The notes: generated by a model from the sequence alone, not told the origin. Shown: positions 36,371-45,868, counted from the stretch's first letter. The stretch: 64,000 nt of DNA from a bacterium (GCA_905221205.1 CAJNCG010000002.1:186001-250000), one strand, 5' to 3'. Translations and numbers: made by a program.

Positions 36371-36411
36371 TCTGTATAATGGGAAAAATGACTAGATAAA
36401 GAGGTAAATAT

Positions 36412-37791
36412 ATGCTAAGATTTCCAAAGGATTTTGTCTGGGGATCCTCCACTTCTGGGCCCCAGACAGAAGGGCGTGTAGCTGGTGATGGTAAGGGAGA
36501 TAATCTCTGGGATTACTGGTACCAAGTGGAGCCAAATCGTTACTATAATGGGATTGATCCAGATAAGACATCGACCTTTTATGAAAATTGGGAACAGGAC
36601 ATTGAGCTTTTGTTAGAGACTGGTCACACAGCCTTTCGGACTTCTATTCAGTGGTCACGGATTTTTCCACAAGGCTGTGGAAAAGTCAACCCTCAAGGTG
36701 TGGATTTTTATCGTAAGGTCTTTGAGGCTATTAAGGCTAAAGGGATTCGTCTGTTAGTCAATCTCTACCATTTTGATTTGCCTTTTGCTCTTCAAGAAGC
36801 TGGTGATGGTTGGGAAAATAAGGCGACTGTCTCAGCCTATGAAGACTATGCTCGTTTTTGTTTTGAAACTTATGGAGATTTAGTAGATCAATGGATTACC
36901 TTTAACGAGCCCATCGTTCCTGTAGAATTTGGCTATTTTTACGATGCCCATTATCCACATAAGGTGGACGCAGAAGCAGCGGTTAAAGTAGCCTATCACA
37001 CACAATTAGCCAGCAGTCGAGCGGTCAAGGCCTGTCATGAACTCTTGCCTGATTCTAAGATTGGGATTGTCTTAAACTTGACACCGGCTTATTCACGTAG
37101 CCAGCATCCTGCTGATGTCAAGGCTGCTCGCATTGCGGAGCTCTTTCAGGCCCAATCCTTCTTAGATCCGTCTGTTTTGGGGACTTATCCACAGGAGTTG
37201 GTAGAAATCTTACATGAACACGGTCTCTTGCCTGATACCACGGAGGAGGAGTTGGAGCTCATTCGTGACAATACGGTGGATTTCCTTGGTGTTAACTACT
37301 ATCAACCTTTGCGCGTTATGGCACCTCGATTTGCTAAGAATCCAGAGAGTCCACTCTTGCCAGAACATTTTTACGAGCCTTATGTGATGCCTGGCCGTAA
37401 AATTAATCCTCACCGTGGCTGGGAGATTTATGAGCAAGGGATTTATGATATTGCCCAAAATATCAAGGAAAACTATGGCAATATCGAGTGGATGCTGACA
37501 GAGAATGGTATGGGTGTTGAAGGGGAAGAAAAATTCCGTCAAGATGGGATGATTCAAGATGATTACCGTATTGATTTTGTAAAAGGTCATCTTCGTGAAC
37601 TCCATCGTGCGATTGAAGATGGAGCCAACTGTAAAGGATACTTAATCTGGACCTTTATTGACTGCTGGTCATGGCTCAATAGTTATAAAAATCGCTATGG
37701 TTTGGTTGAATTAGACTTGGAAACGCAAGAACGTCGTCTGAAAAAATCAGGGCATTGGTTCAAGGAGCTGAGTGATAATAATGGATTTTAA
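36412..37791 (+). CDS. glycoside hydrolase family 1 (6-phospho-beta-glucosidase type)
   Basis: A 459-aa GH1 enzyme. The acid/base Glu is in ITFNEP near residue 166, the nucleophile Glu in LTENGMG near 365, and the N-terminal signature is FPKDFVWGSSTSGPQTEG. Streptococcal GH1 enzymes usually hydrolyse phosphorylated beta-glucosides delivered by PTS transporters. No PTS gene is adjacent, so the sugar is uncertain. The promoter TATAAT is 32 bases upstream, with GAGGTAAAT as ribosome binding site. Confidence 0.9.
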   Translation: MLRFPKDFVWGSSTSGPQTEGRVAGDGKGDNLWDYWYQVEPNRYYNGIDPDKTSTFYENWEQDIELLLETGHTAFRTSIQWSRIFPQGCGKVNPQGVDFYRKVFEAIKAKGIRLLVNLYHFDLPFALQEAGDGWENKATVSAYEDYARFCFETYGDLVDQWITFNEPIVPVEFGYFYDAHYPHKVDAEAAVKVAYHTQLASSRAVKACHELLPDSKIGIVLNLTPAYSRSQHPADVKAARIAELFQAQSFLDPSVLGTYPQELVEILHEHGLLPDTTEEELELIRDNTVDFLGVNYYQPLRVMAPRFAKNPESPLLPEHFYEPYVMPGRKINPHRGWEIYEQGIYDIAQNIKENYGNIEWMLTENGMGVEGEEKFRQDGMIQDDYRIDFVKGHLRELHRAIEDGANCKGYLIWTFIDCWSWLNSYKNRYGLVELDLETQERRLKKSGHWFKELSDNNGF

Positions 37792-37796
37792 AAAGG

Positions 37797-37832
37797 ACTC
37801 TGACTGATTATCCTAATTGGTCAGAGTTTTTT
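37797..37832 (+). terminator. terminator after the GH1 gene
   Basis: ACTCTGAC (37797-37804) pairs with GTCAGAGT (37820-37827), followed by TTTTTT. Confidence 0.85.
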
Positions 37833-37853
37833 GCTTACAGGAGCTTAATTTGA

Positions 37854-37867
37854 ACTATACCAATTTT
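37854..37867. promoter_or_regulatory. putative NagR-type operator 1
   Basis: ACTATACCAATTTT, an exact 14-base repeat of 37933-37946. With the preceding AATTTG it forms an imperfect palindrome related to the GntR-family NagR operators (ATTGGTNTAGACCAAT type). It lies just upstream of the glmS -35 hexamer. Confidence 0.5.
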
Positions 37868-37872
37868 TACTC

Positions 37873-37901
37873 TTGACAAGTGAAAGAAACAAGTATATAC
37901 T
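37873..37901 (+). promoter_or_regulatory. glmS promoter
   Basis: TTGACA (37873-37878), 17-base spacer, TATACT (37896-37901). The predicted leader is about 75 bases. There is no glmS ribozyme-like structure, which would need a longer leader. Confidence 0.85.
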
Positions 37902-37932
37902 GTTTTTGCTGATTCTATAAAAGAGGAATCAG

Positions 37933-37946
37933 ACTATACCAATTTT
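37933..37946. promoter_or_regulatory. putative NagR-type operator 2
   Basis: ACTATACCAATTTT, identical to 37854-37867 and 79 bases from it, inside the transcribed leader of glmS. Two operators bracketing the promoter suit repression by one dimeric regulator bound at both or by roadblock. Confidence 0.5.
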
Positions 37947-37982
37947 AAGGAGAAAGCACAGCTGGTCTGTGTCGTATATACT

Positions 37983-39791
37983 ATGTGTGGAATTGTTGGT
38001 GTTGTTGGAAACACAAATGCAACTGATATTTTGATTCAAGGGCTTGAAAAGCTCGAATACCGTGGCTATGATTCTGCGGGGATTTTTGTCCTAGGTGGTG
38101 CTGAAAATCATCTAGTTAAGGCTGTTGGTCGTATCGCAGAATTGTCAGCAAAGACAGCTGGCGTTGAGGGAACAACTGGTATCGGACATACGCGTTGGGC
38201 GACTCATGGGAAACCAACTGAGGACAATGCTCACCCACATCGCTCTGAGACTGAACGTTTTGTCTTGGTGCACAACGGGGTGATTGAGAACTATCTTGAA
38301 ATCAAGGAAGAATACCTTGCAGGGCACCACTTCAAGGGGCAAACAGATACAGAAATCGCCGTTCACTTGATTGGAAAATTTGCAGAAGAAGATGGTTTGT
38401 CAGTTCTTGAAGCCTTCAAAAAAGCCCTTCACATCATCCGCGGTTCTTATGCCTTTGCCTTGGTTGATTCACAAGATCCTGAGGTCATCTATGTTGCTAA
38501 GAACAAATCACCACTTTTGATTGGTCTTGGAGAAGGTTATAACATGGTCTGCTCAGATGCCATGGCTATGATTCGTGAGACCAACCAATACTTGGAAATT
38601 CATGACCAAGAGTTGGTAATCGTCAAGGCTGATAGTGTCGAAGTTCAAGATTATGACGGCAACAGTCGTAAGCGTGCTAGCTATACTGCTGAGCTCGACT
38701 TGTCAGATATCGGTAAAGGAACTTACCCTTACTACATGCTTAAGGAAATTGATGAGCAACCAACTGTTATGCGTAAACTCATCCAAGCCTACACAGATGA
38801 GGCTGGTCAAGTAGTGGTTGACCCTGCTATCATTAAGGCTGTTCAAGATGCAGACCGCATCTACATCCTTGCAGCTGGAACATCTTACCACGCAGGATTT
38901 GCTTCTAAGAAAATGCTGGAAGAATTGACAGATACACCAGTTGAACTTGGTATTTCCTCTGAGTGGGGTTATGGTATGCCACTTCTCAGCAAGAAACCGC
39001 TCTTCATCTTTATCAGCCAGTCTGGTGAAACAGCGGACAGCCGTCAGGTTTTGGTTAAGGCTAATGAAATGGGAATCCCAAGCTTGACAGTGACAAATGT
39101 CCCAGGTTCAACTCTTTCACGTGAAGCCAACCATACCATGCTCCTTCATGCAGGTCCTGAAATTGCCGTGGCATCAACTAAAGCCTATACAGCACAAATC
39201 GCAGCCCTTGCCTTCCTGGCAAAAGCAGTTGGTGAAGCAAACGGCAATGCTAAAGCCCAAGCCTTTGACCTAGTTCATGAGTTGTCAATCGTAGCTCAGT
39301 CGATCGAATCAACTCTTTCAGAGAAAGAAACCATTGAAGCTAAGGTTCGTGAACTTCTTGAAACAACACGCAACGCCTTTTACATCGGACGTGGTCAAGA
39401 TTACTATGTAGCCATGGAAGCAAGTCTCAAACTCAAAGAGATTTCTTACATCCAGTGTGAAGGTTTTGCGGCAGGAGAGCTCAAGCACGGAACTATTGCC
39501 TTGATTGAAGAAGGAACACCTGTCTTGGCCCTCTTGTCAGATCCGGTCCTTGCCAACCATACTCGTGGAAATATCCAAGAGGTTGCAGCCCGTGGTGCCA
39601 AGGTTCTTACTATCGCAGAAGAAAATGTTGCTAAAGATACAGATGATATCGTTCTTACGACCGTACACCCTTACCTCTCACCAATCTCAATGGTCGTACC
39701 AACGCAATTGGTCGCTTACTTTGCAACGCTTCACCGTGATCTCGATGTGGACAAACCACGTAACCTTGCTAAATCAGTAACGGTAGAATAA
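37983..39791 (+). CDS. glmS: glutamine-fructose-6-phosphate aminotransferase
   Basis: Makes glucosamine-6-phosphate, the first step toward UDP-GlcNAc for the wall. The 602-aa protein starts MCGIVGVVG, so Cys2 becomes the N-terminal nucleophile of the glutaminase domain. Two SIS isomerase domains follow (SQSGETADS near 346 and the end KSVTVE). It is a single-gene unit between a terminator and a BOX element. Expression is probably tuned by amino-sugar supply through the paired operators upstream. Confidence 0.97.
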   Translation: MCGIVGVVGNTNATDILIQGLEKLEYRGYDSAGIFVLGGAENHLVKAVGRIAELSAKTAGVEGTTGIGHTRWATHGKPTEDNAHPHRSETERFVLVHNGVIENYLEIKEEYLAGHHFKGQTDTEIAVHLIGKFAEEDGLSVLEAFKKALHIIRGSYAFALVDSQDPEVIYVAKNKSPLLIGLGEGYNMVCSDAMAMIRETNQYLEIHDQELVIVKADSVEVQDYDGNSRKRASYTAELDLSDIGKGTYPYYMLKEIDEQPTVMRKLIQAYTDEAGQVVVDPAIIKAVQDADRIYILAAGTSYHAGFASKKMLEELTDTPVELGISSEWGYGMPLLSKKPLFIFISQSGETADSRQVLVKANEMGIPSLTVTNVPGSTLSREANHTMLLHAGPEIAVASTKAYTAQIAALAFLAKAVGEANGNAKAQAFDLVHELSIVAQSIESTLSEKETIEAKVRELLETTRNAFYIGRGQDYYVAMEASLKLKEISYIQCEGFAAGELKHGTIALIEEGTPVLALLSDPVLANHTRGNIQEVAARGAKVLTIAEENVAKDTDDIVLTTVHPYLSPISMVVPTQLVAYFATLHRDLDVDKPRNLAKSVTVE

Positions 39792-39860
39792 TCTAAAAAA
39801 GTCTAGTTATCTAGGCTTTTTCTTGTGAGCAAATGGGTTGCTTGTACTCAAGATTCGTGT

Positions 39861-39975
39861 TATACGCTTCGAAAGTCTCTTCAAACCACGTCAGCTTCCA
39901 TCTGCAACCTCAAAACACTGTTTTGAGCAGCCTGCGGCTAGCTTCCTAGTTTGCTCTTTGATTTTCATTGAGTAT
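39861..39975 (-). repeat. BOX element downstream of glmS
   Basis: On the minus strand it starts ATACTCAATGAAAATC, then GCTAGCCGCAGGCTGC, CTCAAAACAGTGTTTTGAGG, then GACGTGGTTTGAAGAG and ends near CGAAGCGTATA. It is an A-C type with a shortened middle part and is well preserved. Confidence 0.9.
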
Positions 39976-40024
39976 TAGAATAATTTTTCAAATTGAAGGA
40001 CAGATATAGACAAGGAGAGTCACC

Positions 40025-41077
40025 ATGGTAGAATTGGGAATTTCAACATTTGGGGAAACAACAGAGCTTGAAGGGACTGGGCAAACTTACAGTCATGCCG
40101 AACGCATTCGTCAGTTGGTGGCAGAGATAGAACTGGCTGACAAGGTTGGTTTGGACGTGTATGGGATTGGTGAGCACCATCGAGCGGATTTTGCAGTGTC
40201 GGCTCCAGAGATTGTTCTGGCAGCTGGGGCAGTTAATACCCAAAAAATCCGTTTGACCAGTGCAGTCAGCATTCTGTCAAGCATGGACCCGATTCGGTTG
40301 TTCCAACAGTATGCCACTATCGATGCTTTGTCAAATGGACGTGCAGAGATTATGGCTGGAAGGGGCTCTTTCACGGAATCCTTCCCTCTGTTTGGCTATG
40401 ATTTGAAAGACTACGAAGCTCTCTTTGATGAGAAATTAGACGTGCTTCAGTTAGTCAATGAAAAAACCAAGCTAGACTGGCAAGGTAAATTGACCCAAAC
40501 GATTGCCGGCAAAGAAGTCTATCCTCGTCCAGTTCAGGACAAATTGCCCTTGTGGATAGCGACAGGTGGTCATGTTGAATCAACAGTGAAGATTGCTCAG
40601 GCAGGTCTACCGATTGTCTATGCCATTATTGGTGGTAATCCGCGTTATTTTAAAAAGTTGATTCAGGCTTATCGTGATATTGGGAGTGAAGCGGGGCATG
40701 CCAGTCATGACCTAAAGGTTGGAGCCCATTCTTGGGGTTGGATTGCTGAGGATGGCGAGCAGGCGGTAAAAGATTATTTCCATCCGACCAAGCAAGTAGT
40801 GGATGCTATTTCCAAAGACCGTCCTCACTGGCAGGAGTTGCGTTATGAACAATACCTTGAACAGGTTGGACCAGATGGAGCCATGTTTGTGGGCAATCCA
40901 GATCAGGTGGCAGAAAAATTAATTCGCATGATTGAGGATTTGGGCTTGGACCGTTTTATGTTGCACCTACCTCTTGGTTCTATGCCACATGATCAGGTTC
41001 TGCGAGCTATTGAACTTTTCGGAATGCAAGTGGCACCCAAAGTCCGGGCTTACTTTGCCATGAAAGAGGCTAAATAA
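40025..41077 (+). CDS. LLM-class flavin-dependent oxidoreductase
   Basis: A 350-aa luciferase-like monooxygenase-family protein (TIM barrel, FMN-dependent). Family features are GIGEHHRADFAVS near residue 46, SILSSMDPIRLFQQ near 82, RAEIMAGRGSF near 104, and WIATGGHVEST near 176. The substrate is unknown. AAGGAGAGTC precedes the ATG. It is followed by the accessory URO-D/ABC operon. Confidence 0.88.
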   Translation: MVELGISTFGETTELEGTGQTYSHAERIRQLVAEIELADKVGLDVYGIGEHHRADFAVSAPEIVLAAGAVNTQKIRLTSAVSILSSMDPIRLFQQYATIDALSNGRAEIMAGRGSFTESFPLFGYDLKDYEALFDEKLDVLQLVNEKTKLDWQGKLTQTIAGKEVYPRPVQDKLPLWIATGGHVESTVKIAQAGLPIVYAIIGGNPRYFKKLIQAYRDIGSEAGHASHDLKVGAHSWGWIAEDGEQAVKDYFHPTKQVVDAISKDRPHWQELRYEQYLEQVGPDGAMFVGNPDQVAEKLIRMIEDLGLDRFMLHLPLGSMPHDQVLRAIELFGMQVAPKVRAYFAMKEAK

Positions 41078-41092
41078 AAAATCCTAATCAGG

Positions 41093-41122
41093 TTGATAAA
41101 AAATCTATATAACAACTATTAT
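41093..41122 (+). promoter_or_regulatory. possible promoter before the URO-D/ABC operon
   Basis: TTGATA (41093-41098), 18-base spacer, TATTAT (41117-41122). If used, its transcript would meet the hairpin at 41146-41190 before the first gene, giving an attenuated leader. The assignment is tentative. No other good promoter is seen between there and 41296. Confidence 0.35.
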
Positions 41123-41145
41123 TAAAAAAGTAATAAACAGAAAAG

Positions 41146-41190
41146 AATCTTTGAAAAGCTAGTAAAATCAGGCTTTACAGAGATTTTTTT
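41146..41190 (+). terminator. terminator or attenuator after the flavin oxidoreductase gene
   Basis: AATCTTTGAAAAGC (41146-41159) pairs with GCTTTACAGAGATT (41172-41185) at 13 of 14 positions, counting G-U, followed by TTTTT. It may simply end the upstream transcript. Confidence 0.65.
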
Positions 41191-41295
41191 CGTTATTGAT
41201 ATAAACAATCCCAATCAAGTCGATAGTCAATATATATTGGGAAAATGCAAAAAGGAGTGGTAAGATGGTTTCAATCCAAACGGAAGGAGAAAAGT

Positions 41296-42303
41296 ATGAC
41301 AAGTAAAAGAGAGTTAGTTTTTAGAGCCATCCGAGGAGAAGAGGTGGAACGGGTTCCTGTTGGCTTTTGGTTTCATTTTGTAACACTTGAGGAAAAAGGG
41401 CAAGGATTAAATAACCCACGTATCTTCCAAAAAAGTGTAGAGGGGCATCGGCAGTACGTTGAAAGAATTCATCCTGACTTTGTCAAAATAATGAGTGACG
41501 GATTTTTCATTTATCCAAGTAATGTCTATAGTCCTTCGGTTGCAAGTATTCAGGAGTTGGCCTCTATTGAGTCGATTGGTGAAAATCATCCTTGGATTCA
41601 GCAACAAGTAGAAGTGGTACAAGCTATCCGTGCAACCTTCACTGAGGACATTGCATCGTTTTACAATATTTTTTCTCCGATTTCCTACTTGAAACGCTGG
41701 TTTCGTACAGAGACTTCTAGAGGTGATAAGGAGGTTGCAGATCTTTTTCTTGAAAATCCAGAGCTATTCAGGGAGGTTTTAGATGTGATAGCTGAGGATA
41801 TCGTTATCCTAACCAGGGCAATCATTCAAGATGGTGGAGCAGATGGGATTTACCTCAGTACGCAAGAAATTCAGGATGAGCGCATCACACCAGACTTGTA
41901 CCAGACCTATATCGAGCCAAGCAACATAAAAGTTTTAGAAGCTGCTAATCAGGCAGGTGGGGTAAATATCCTGCATATCTGTGGTTTCCAAGGTGCCAGT
42001 AACGATGTAACTATTTTCAAAGATTATCCAGCCCAAGTTTTCAACTGGGCAACTCACCATGAAGCAGTTAGTTTGCCTCAAGGTCAGGAGCTATTTCATG
42101 GCAAAGCGGTCTTAGGTGGTTTTGAAAATGGGAAACAGAGCCTGCTTTATGGAGGTAGAAAGGCTGAACTACAAGAGGAAACCAAGCGCTTGTTGGCTGA
42201 AGCTGGGACTAGAGGAGTCATTCTTGGAGCGGATTGCACAGTTCCAGATGATTTTGAATTAGAAAGATTGGACTGGATTCGTCAGGCTGCTATTTTAGAA
42301 TAG
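41296..42303 (+). CDS. URO-D/MtaA-fold protein 1 (zinc methyltransferase-like)
   Basis: 335 aa from the ATG at 41296 (MTSKRELVFRAIRGEEVERVP), with GGAAGGAGAAAAG upstream. The fold is that of uroporphyrinogen decarboxylase, but the decarboxylase arginine motif is replaced by VPVGFWFHF. The zinc-ligand pattern of MtaA/CmuA-type methyltransferases is kept: His227-x-Cys229 (LHICG) and Cys314 (LGADC). Streptococci make no haem, so a decarboxylase role is unlikely. Thiol methyl transfer to or from an imported compound is more plausible (inference). No corrinoid protein is encoded nearby. Confidence 0.82.
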   Translation: MTSKRELVFRAIRGEEVERVPVGFWFHFVTLEEKGQGLNNPRIFQKSVEGHRQYVERIHPDFVKIMSDGFFIYPSNVYSPSVASIQELASIESIGENHPWIQQQVEVVQAIRATFTEDIASFYNIFSPISYLKRWFRTETSRGDKEVADLFLENPELFREVLDVIAEDIVILTRAIIQDGGADGIYLSTQEIQDERITPDLYQTYIEPSNIKVLEAANQAGGVNILHICGFQGASNDVTIFKDYPAQVFNWATHHEAVSLPQGQELFHGKAVLGGFENGKQSLLYGGRKAELQEETKRLLAEAGTRGVILGADCTVPDDFELERLDWIRQAAILE

Positions 42304-42312
42304 GAGGGCCTT

Positions 42313-42516
42313 ATGAAAAGAAAAAAGTGGATATTGGCAGGGATGGTCCTTGGCTTTGTCATCTTACTTGCGATTAGCCTCACCAAGGGAATTACTTGTA
42401 AGGAAGGACCAAGATGTCATGGAGTTCAGGATTTTCAGAAAGGAAGTCTTCCCTTTATTCAAACCAATGATATTGCCAGTGTTTTATTAGTCGAAAAAGA
42501 AAGAAATGGAGAATAA
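42313..42516 (+). CDS. small membrane-anchored protein, possibly truncated
   Basis: 67 aa: MKRKKWILAGMVLGFVILL..., one N-terminal membrane segment (residues 6-23) and a short outer part with two cysteines (TCKEGPRCHG). AGGAGGGCC precedes the ATG, and the next gene starts 2 bases after the stop, so it is translated within the operon. Its start resembles that of the binding protein at 43529, so it may be a truncated binding protein or a genuine small partner. Not recognised. Confidence 0.6.
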   Translation: MKRKKWILAGMVLGFVILLAISLTKGITCKEGPRCHGVQDFQKGSLPFIQTNDIASVLLVEKERNGE

Positions 42517-42518
42517 AG

Positions 42519-43517
42519 ATGTCAGAAAAAAGAGAATGGGTTTTAAAAGCATTTAGAGGAGAAGCGGTTGATCGTGTACCTGTCGGTTTTTGGCACCACT
42601 TTACATCAGAAGAGGAATGGTTAAAGGGATTTTCAAATCCTGTGATTATTGAAAAGAATTTACAAGGTCACAAACAATTTATCCATGAACTAAATCCCGA
42701 CTTTATTAAGTTGATGAGTGATGGTTATTTTGCTTATCCAAATCCAGTTATTGCCAAAGGGAAATCGCTCCAAGAGTTGGCAGAGATTGAACCTCTGGGA
42801 GAAGATCATCCGTGGATTAGAGAGCAAGTGGAATTGGTGAAAAAGATTAAGCAGGAGTTTACGGAAGATATTGTTGCCATTTACAATATTTTTGCACCTG
42901 TGACCTACCTCAAATGGTTACTTGGAGAAGTGTCTGGTGGAGATGATCTCATTGCAGATTTCTTGGTTCAAGATTCTCAGAAATTGAAAAAAGTCCTCGA
43001 TGTGATTGCACAAGATATCGCTAGCTTGAGTCAAGCCATTATTAGAGATGCAGGAGCAGATGGTATCTATCTCAGTGTGCAAAGTATTCAGGATGCGCGT
43101 GTTTCTGTTGAAGACTATCAGGAGATTATTGCGCCGAGTGAACTGACTGTTTTAAATGCAGCTAAGTCGGTTGGTGGGGTAAATATCCTTCATATCTGTG
43201 GCTATGAAGGAGCTCGAAACGATATTCATATCTTTGCCGACTATCCAGCTCATGTTTTTAACTGGGCAGTTGGTCCAGAAGGGATTAGTCTAAAAGAAGG
43301 CCGTGAGATTTTCAAGGGGCGTACTGTTTTGGGAGGATTTGAAAATGGAAAAGAAGGTCTTCTCTATCGAGGCAGTAAGGAAGAAATCCAAGCTGAAACC
43401 AAACGATTGATTGAAGAAACAGGCAAAGAGGGCCTCATACTGGGAGCAGATTGTACCATTCCGAGCGATATTGCAGTTGAGCGTATCCAGTGGGTGAGAG
43501 AAGCAGTAGCTAAATAA
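42519..43517 (+). CDS. URO-D/MtaA-fold protein 2 (zinc methyltransferase-like)
   Basis: A 332-aa paralogue of the gene at 41296, alignable along its whole length. Motifs: VPVGFWHHF near 20, ILHICG with His225 and Cys227, and LGADC with Cys312. All three putative zinc ligands are conserved, so both copies look active. The length fits the single-domain MtaA type. It lies between the small membrane protein and the importer's binding protein. Confidence 0.82.
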   Translation: MSEKREWVLKAFRGEAVDRVPVGFWHHFTSEEEWLKGFSNPVIIEKNLQGHKQFIHELNPDFIKLMSDGYFAYPNPVIAKGKSLQELAEIEPLGEDHPWIREQVELVKKIKQEFTEDIVAIYNIFAPVTYLKWLLGEVSGGDDLIADFLVQDSQKLKKVLDVIAQDIASLSQAIIRDAGADGIYLSVQSIQDARVSVEDYQEIIAPSELTVLNAAKSVGGVNILHICGYEGARNDIHIFADYPAHVFNWAVGPEGISLKEGREIFKGRTVLGGFENGKEGLLYRGSKEEIQAETKRLIEETGKEGLILGADCTIPSDIAVERIQWVREAVAK

Positions 43518-43528
43518 AGGAGAAGAAT

Positions 43529-44407
43529 ATGAGTAAGAAAACATGGATTATTGGTGGAGTTGCGGTTGCGGCAGTGCTTGGAGCAACAATTATTGGTAGA
43601 ACTTTAGCAGGAGCATCTGCTAAAGGTGCAGATGCAGCTTCGTCTGGACAAGTAACAACTTTAAAAGTTGCGCATACCCAAAACTATGTCCCTTATGATT
43701 TTATTGACGAAAAAGGGGAATCAGATGGTTATGAAGTTGCTGTTTTAAAGGCAGTTGATGAGAAATTAGCAGATTATAAATTTGAATATACAGGAACTAG
43801 TGATGATGATCTCTTGATTGGACTTGAGTCCGGCAAGTACGATATTGGGACGAAAGGTGCTTGGTATACAGATGAACGGGCTAAGAAATTCATTATTCCA
43901 TCTGAGCCAGTAGGAGCCAGCATTATTGGTTTTACTGTTAGAAAAGAAGATGAAGCCAAATATAAGAATATTGATGATTTCGCTAAAAACAAAGGAAAAT
44001 TAGTACCAATCTCTCCTCAAAATGCCCAGTGGAATGTTATCAATAGCTATAATGAGAAACACAAAGATACACCGATTGAGTTGACAGCTGCTGAATCCTT
44101 CAAAGTGGCAGATGCTTATGCTTGGGTTTTAGAAGGACGTTATGATGCTTTCTTTGACATCAAGTTGTCTTTTGAAAAAGCAGTAACAGCAGAGGATGGT
44201 TCTTACCACCAATATGCGGACAAACTTAGTTGGTTCCCTTATAAAGGAATCCCAACCTATCCCTTGATTCACCGTGATGAAAAGGGAGAGAAGTTTGCGA
44301 AAGAGTATGAAAAGGCTATTAAAGAATTAAAAGAAGATGGTACTCTAGCTAAACTTTCTCAAAAATACTTTAAAGAAGATGTCTTTAGTTATGTTGATAA
44401 AGATTAG
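43529..44407 (+). CDS. polar amino-acid-type substrate-binding protein, membrane-anchored
   Basis: A 292-aa periplasmic-binding-protein type II fold (SBP_bac_3). The mature domain begins near residue 45 (TLKVAHTQNYVPYDFIDEKGE). The N-terminus is a hydrophobic segment (WIIGGVAVAAVLGATIIG) without a lipobox cysteine, so it is probably held by an uncleaved anchor. AAAGGAGAAG precedes the ATG. It is followed by two permeases and an ATPase, making a complete importer. The ligand is unknown. Confidence 0.87.
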   Translation: MSKKTWIIGGVAVAAVLGATIIGRTLAGASAKGADAASSGQVTTLKVAHTQNYVPYDFIDEKGESDGYEVAVLKAVDEKLADYKFEYTGTSDDDLLIGLESGKYDIGTKGAWYTDERAKKFIIPSEPVGASIIGFTVRKEDEAKYKNIDDFAKNKGKLVPISPQNAQWNVINSYNEKHKDTPIELTAAESFKVADAYAWVLEGRYDAFFDIKLSFEKAVTAEDGSYHQYADKLSWFPYKGIPTYPLIHRDEKGEKFAKEYEKAIKELKEDGTLAKLSQKYFKEDVFSYVDKD

Positions 44408-44440
44408 ATGAGCAATCAGGCATGTTAGAAAGAGGTTTAC

Positions 44441-45133
44441 ATGGTTTCATATGATTTTTCAAGAGTGTTCCAATTTTTACCAACCTTATGGCAGGCTCTT
44501 CCTATGACCTTGTCCATTCTCTTTTTTACTACAATCCTTGGTTCCCTTTTCGGTGGCTTACTGGCTTGGGCTCAAGTGGGAGAAGACAAGACTTTTGCAG
44601 GTCTTTCCAAAGGCTATATTTTCACTCTTCGCTGTACTCCCCCCATTGTTTTACTGTTTTTAGTATTTTATGGTTTACCTGAATTTTTAAAATGGTGGTT
44701 GAATTTAGATATCAACAACTGGTCGAAAACGGTCTTCGTCTTATTTACCATGGTCTTGCTATTTGCAGCTATCATTGCAGAGGTGTTTAAGGCTTCTTAT
44801 CAGGCAATTCCAAAAGGACAGATGGAGGCTGGAATCAGTATTGGTCTGACACCTAGTCAGACATTTTGGAGAATCATTTTTCCTCAGGCTTTTCAAGTGG
44901 CTCTTCCAAATATGACGACCGCCATTCTAAATTTGATGCGGGACGCTGCCCTAGCCTATACGATTGGTTTTGTAGATGTCATGGGGGCTGGGAATCTCTT
45001 AATCAGTCGCAATTTGGGGAATTATTCTCTTGAAACCTATACAGCAGTTGCCATTCTTTATTGGGGTGTAGCCTTGGCTGTTTCCTTCTTGAGTCGCTTG
45101 TTAGAAAAATCTTTGGAAACGAAAGGGAGATAG
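44441..45133 (+). CDS. amino-acid-type ABC importer permease 1
   Basis: A 230-aa permease of the HisM/GlnP family. It has about five membrane segments and the EAA-type loop QMEAGISIGLTPSQTFWRIIFPQA near residues 126-149. It ends 3 bases before permease 2, and a heterodimeric channel is expected. GAAAGAGGTTT is the ribosome binding site. Confidence 0.9.
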   Translation: MVSYDFSRVFQFLPTLWQALPMTLSILFFTTILGSLFGGLLAWAQVGEDKTFAGLSKGYIFTLRCTPPIVLLFLVFYGLPEFLKWWLNLDINNWSKTVFVLFTMVLLFAAIIAEVFKASYQAIPKGQMEAGISIGLTPSQTFWRIIFPQAFQVALPNMTTAILNLMRDAALAYTIGFVDVMGAGNLLISRNLGNYSLETYTAVAILYWGVALAVSFLSRLLEKSLETKGR

Positions 45134-45136
45134 GAT

Positions 45137-45859
45137 ATGGATTTGGACTATATTGCAAAAACCTTTTTAGAGACCTTAAAAGGTGTACCGACCACCTTGA
45201 TTATCATGATTGTAGCCATGGTCTTAAGTTTTGTACCCGCTTTGTTTTTAGCGCTGGGGCAAATATATAAAGTCAAAGGTGTTCGAACCTTCTCTCTCGT
45301 GTATCTAGCTTTTATAAGAGCGACACCTCCGATTTTGCTGATTCTTTTCTTTTATAGTTTGTTTCCGAGTTTGCTCAATCAATTTCTTAAAAGCATAGGA
45401 AGTGATGTTGATATCTTTAAACTCAATCCTATCTATTATGCTTTTATTATCTATAGCTTGATGACAACAGGTAGTTTATCAGAAATCTTACGTTCGGCTA
45501 TTTTGACTGTGGATAAGGGACAATTAGAAGCAGCGCAAGCAATTGGTTTAACCACTAGTCAGGCTTATGTGAGGATTATTTTTCCACAGGCCTTACAATC
45601 AGCCTTGCCCAATCTAGCTAATCTAGTCATCAATATTGTAAAAGGAACCTCTTTGGTCTTTGTGATGACCATTAAGGATATTACAGCTATTGCCCGTGTT
45701 GAAGCCTCTTATGGTTATCAGTATTTTGAATCTTATTTTGTGATCTTTTTACAGTACATTCTTATTTGCGGATTGATTCAATGGGGCTTTTCAATCTTAG
45801 AGAAACGCTATATTCAAAGAGAAAAGGGGCAAGTAGCGCCCCGTACAGGTTTAGCATAG
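45137..45859 (+). CDS. amino-acid-type ABC importer permease 2
   Basis: A 240-aa HisM/GlnP-type permease, homologous to the preceding gene. Its EAA loop QLEAAQAIGLTTSQAYVRIIFPQA lies near 130-153. The ribosome binding site (GAGATAGGA) is inside the end of permease 1, so the two are translationally coupled and probably form a heterodimer. Confidence 0.9.
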   Translation: MDLDYIAKTFLETLKGVPTTLIIMIVAMVLSFVPALFLALGQIYKVKGVRTFSLVYLAFIRATPPILLILFFYSLFPSLLNQFLKSIGSDVDIFKLNPIYYAFIIYSLMTTGSLSEILRSAILTVDKGQLEAAQAIGLTTSQAYVRIIFPQALQSALPNLANLVINIVKGTSLVFVMTIKDITAIARVEASYGYQYFESYFVIFLQYILICGLIQWGFSILEKRYIQREKGQVAPRTGLA

Positions 45860-45868
45860 GAGGAGACA

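Noticed and set aside
37902-37982. glmS ribozyme
   Set aside because: The leader is about 75 bases and shows no ribozyme core; operator-like repeats are present instead.
41296-43517. Haem biosynthesis (hemE) annotation for the URO-D genes
   Set aside because: The decarboxylase arginine motif is missing, the zinc HxC...C pattern is present, and no other haem genes are nearby.
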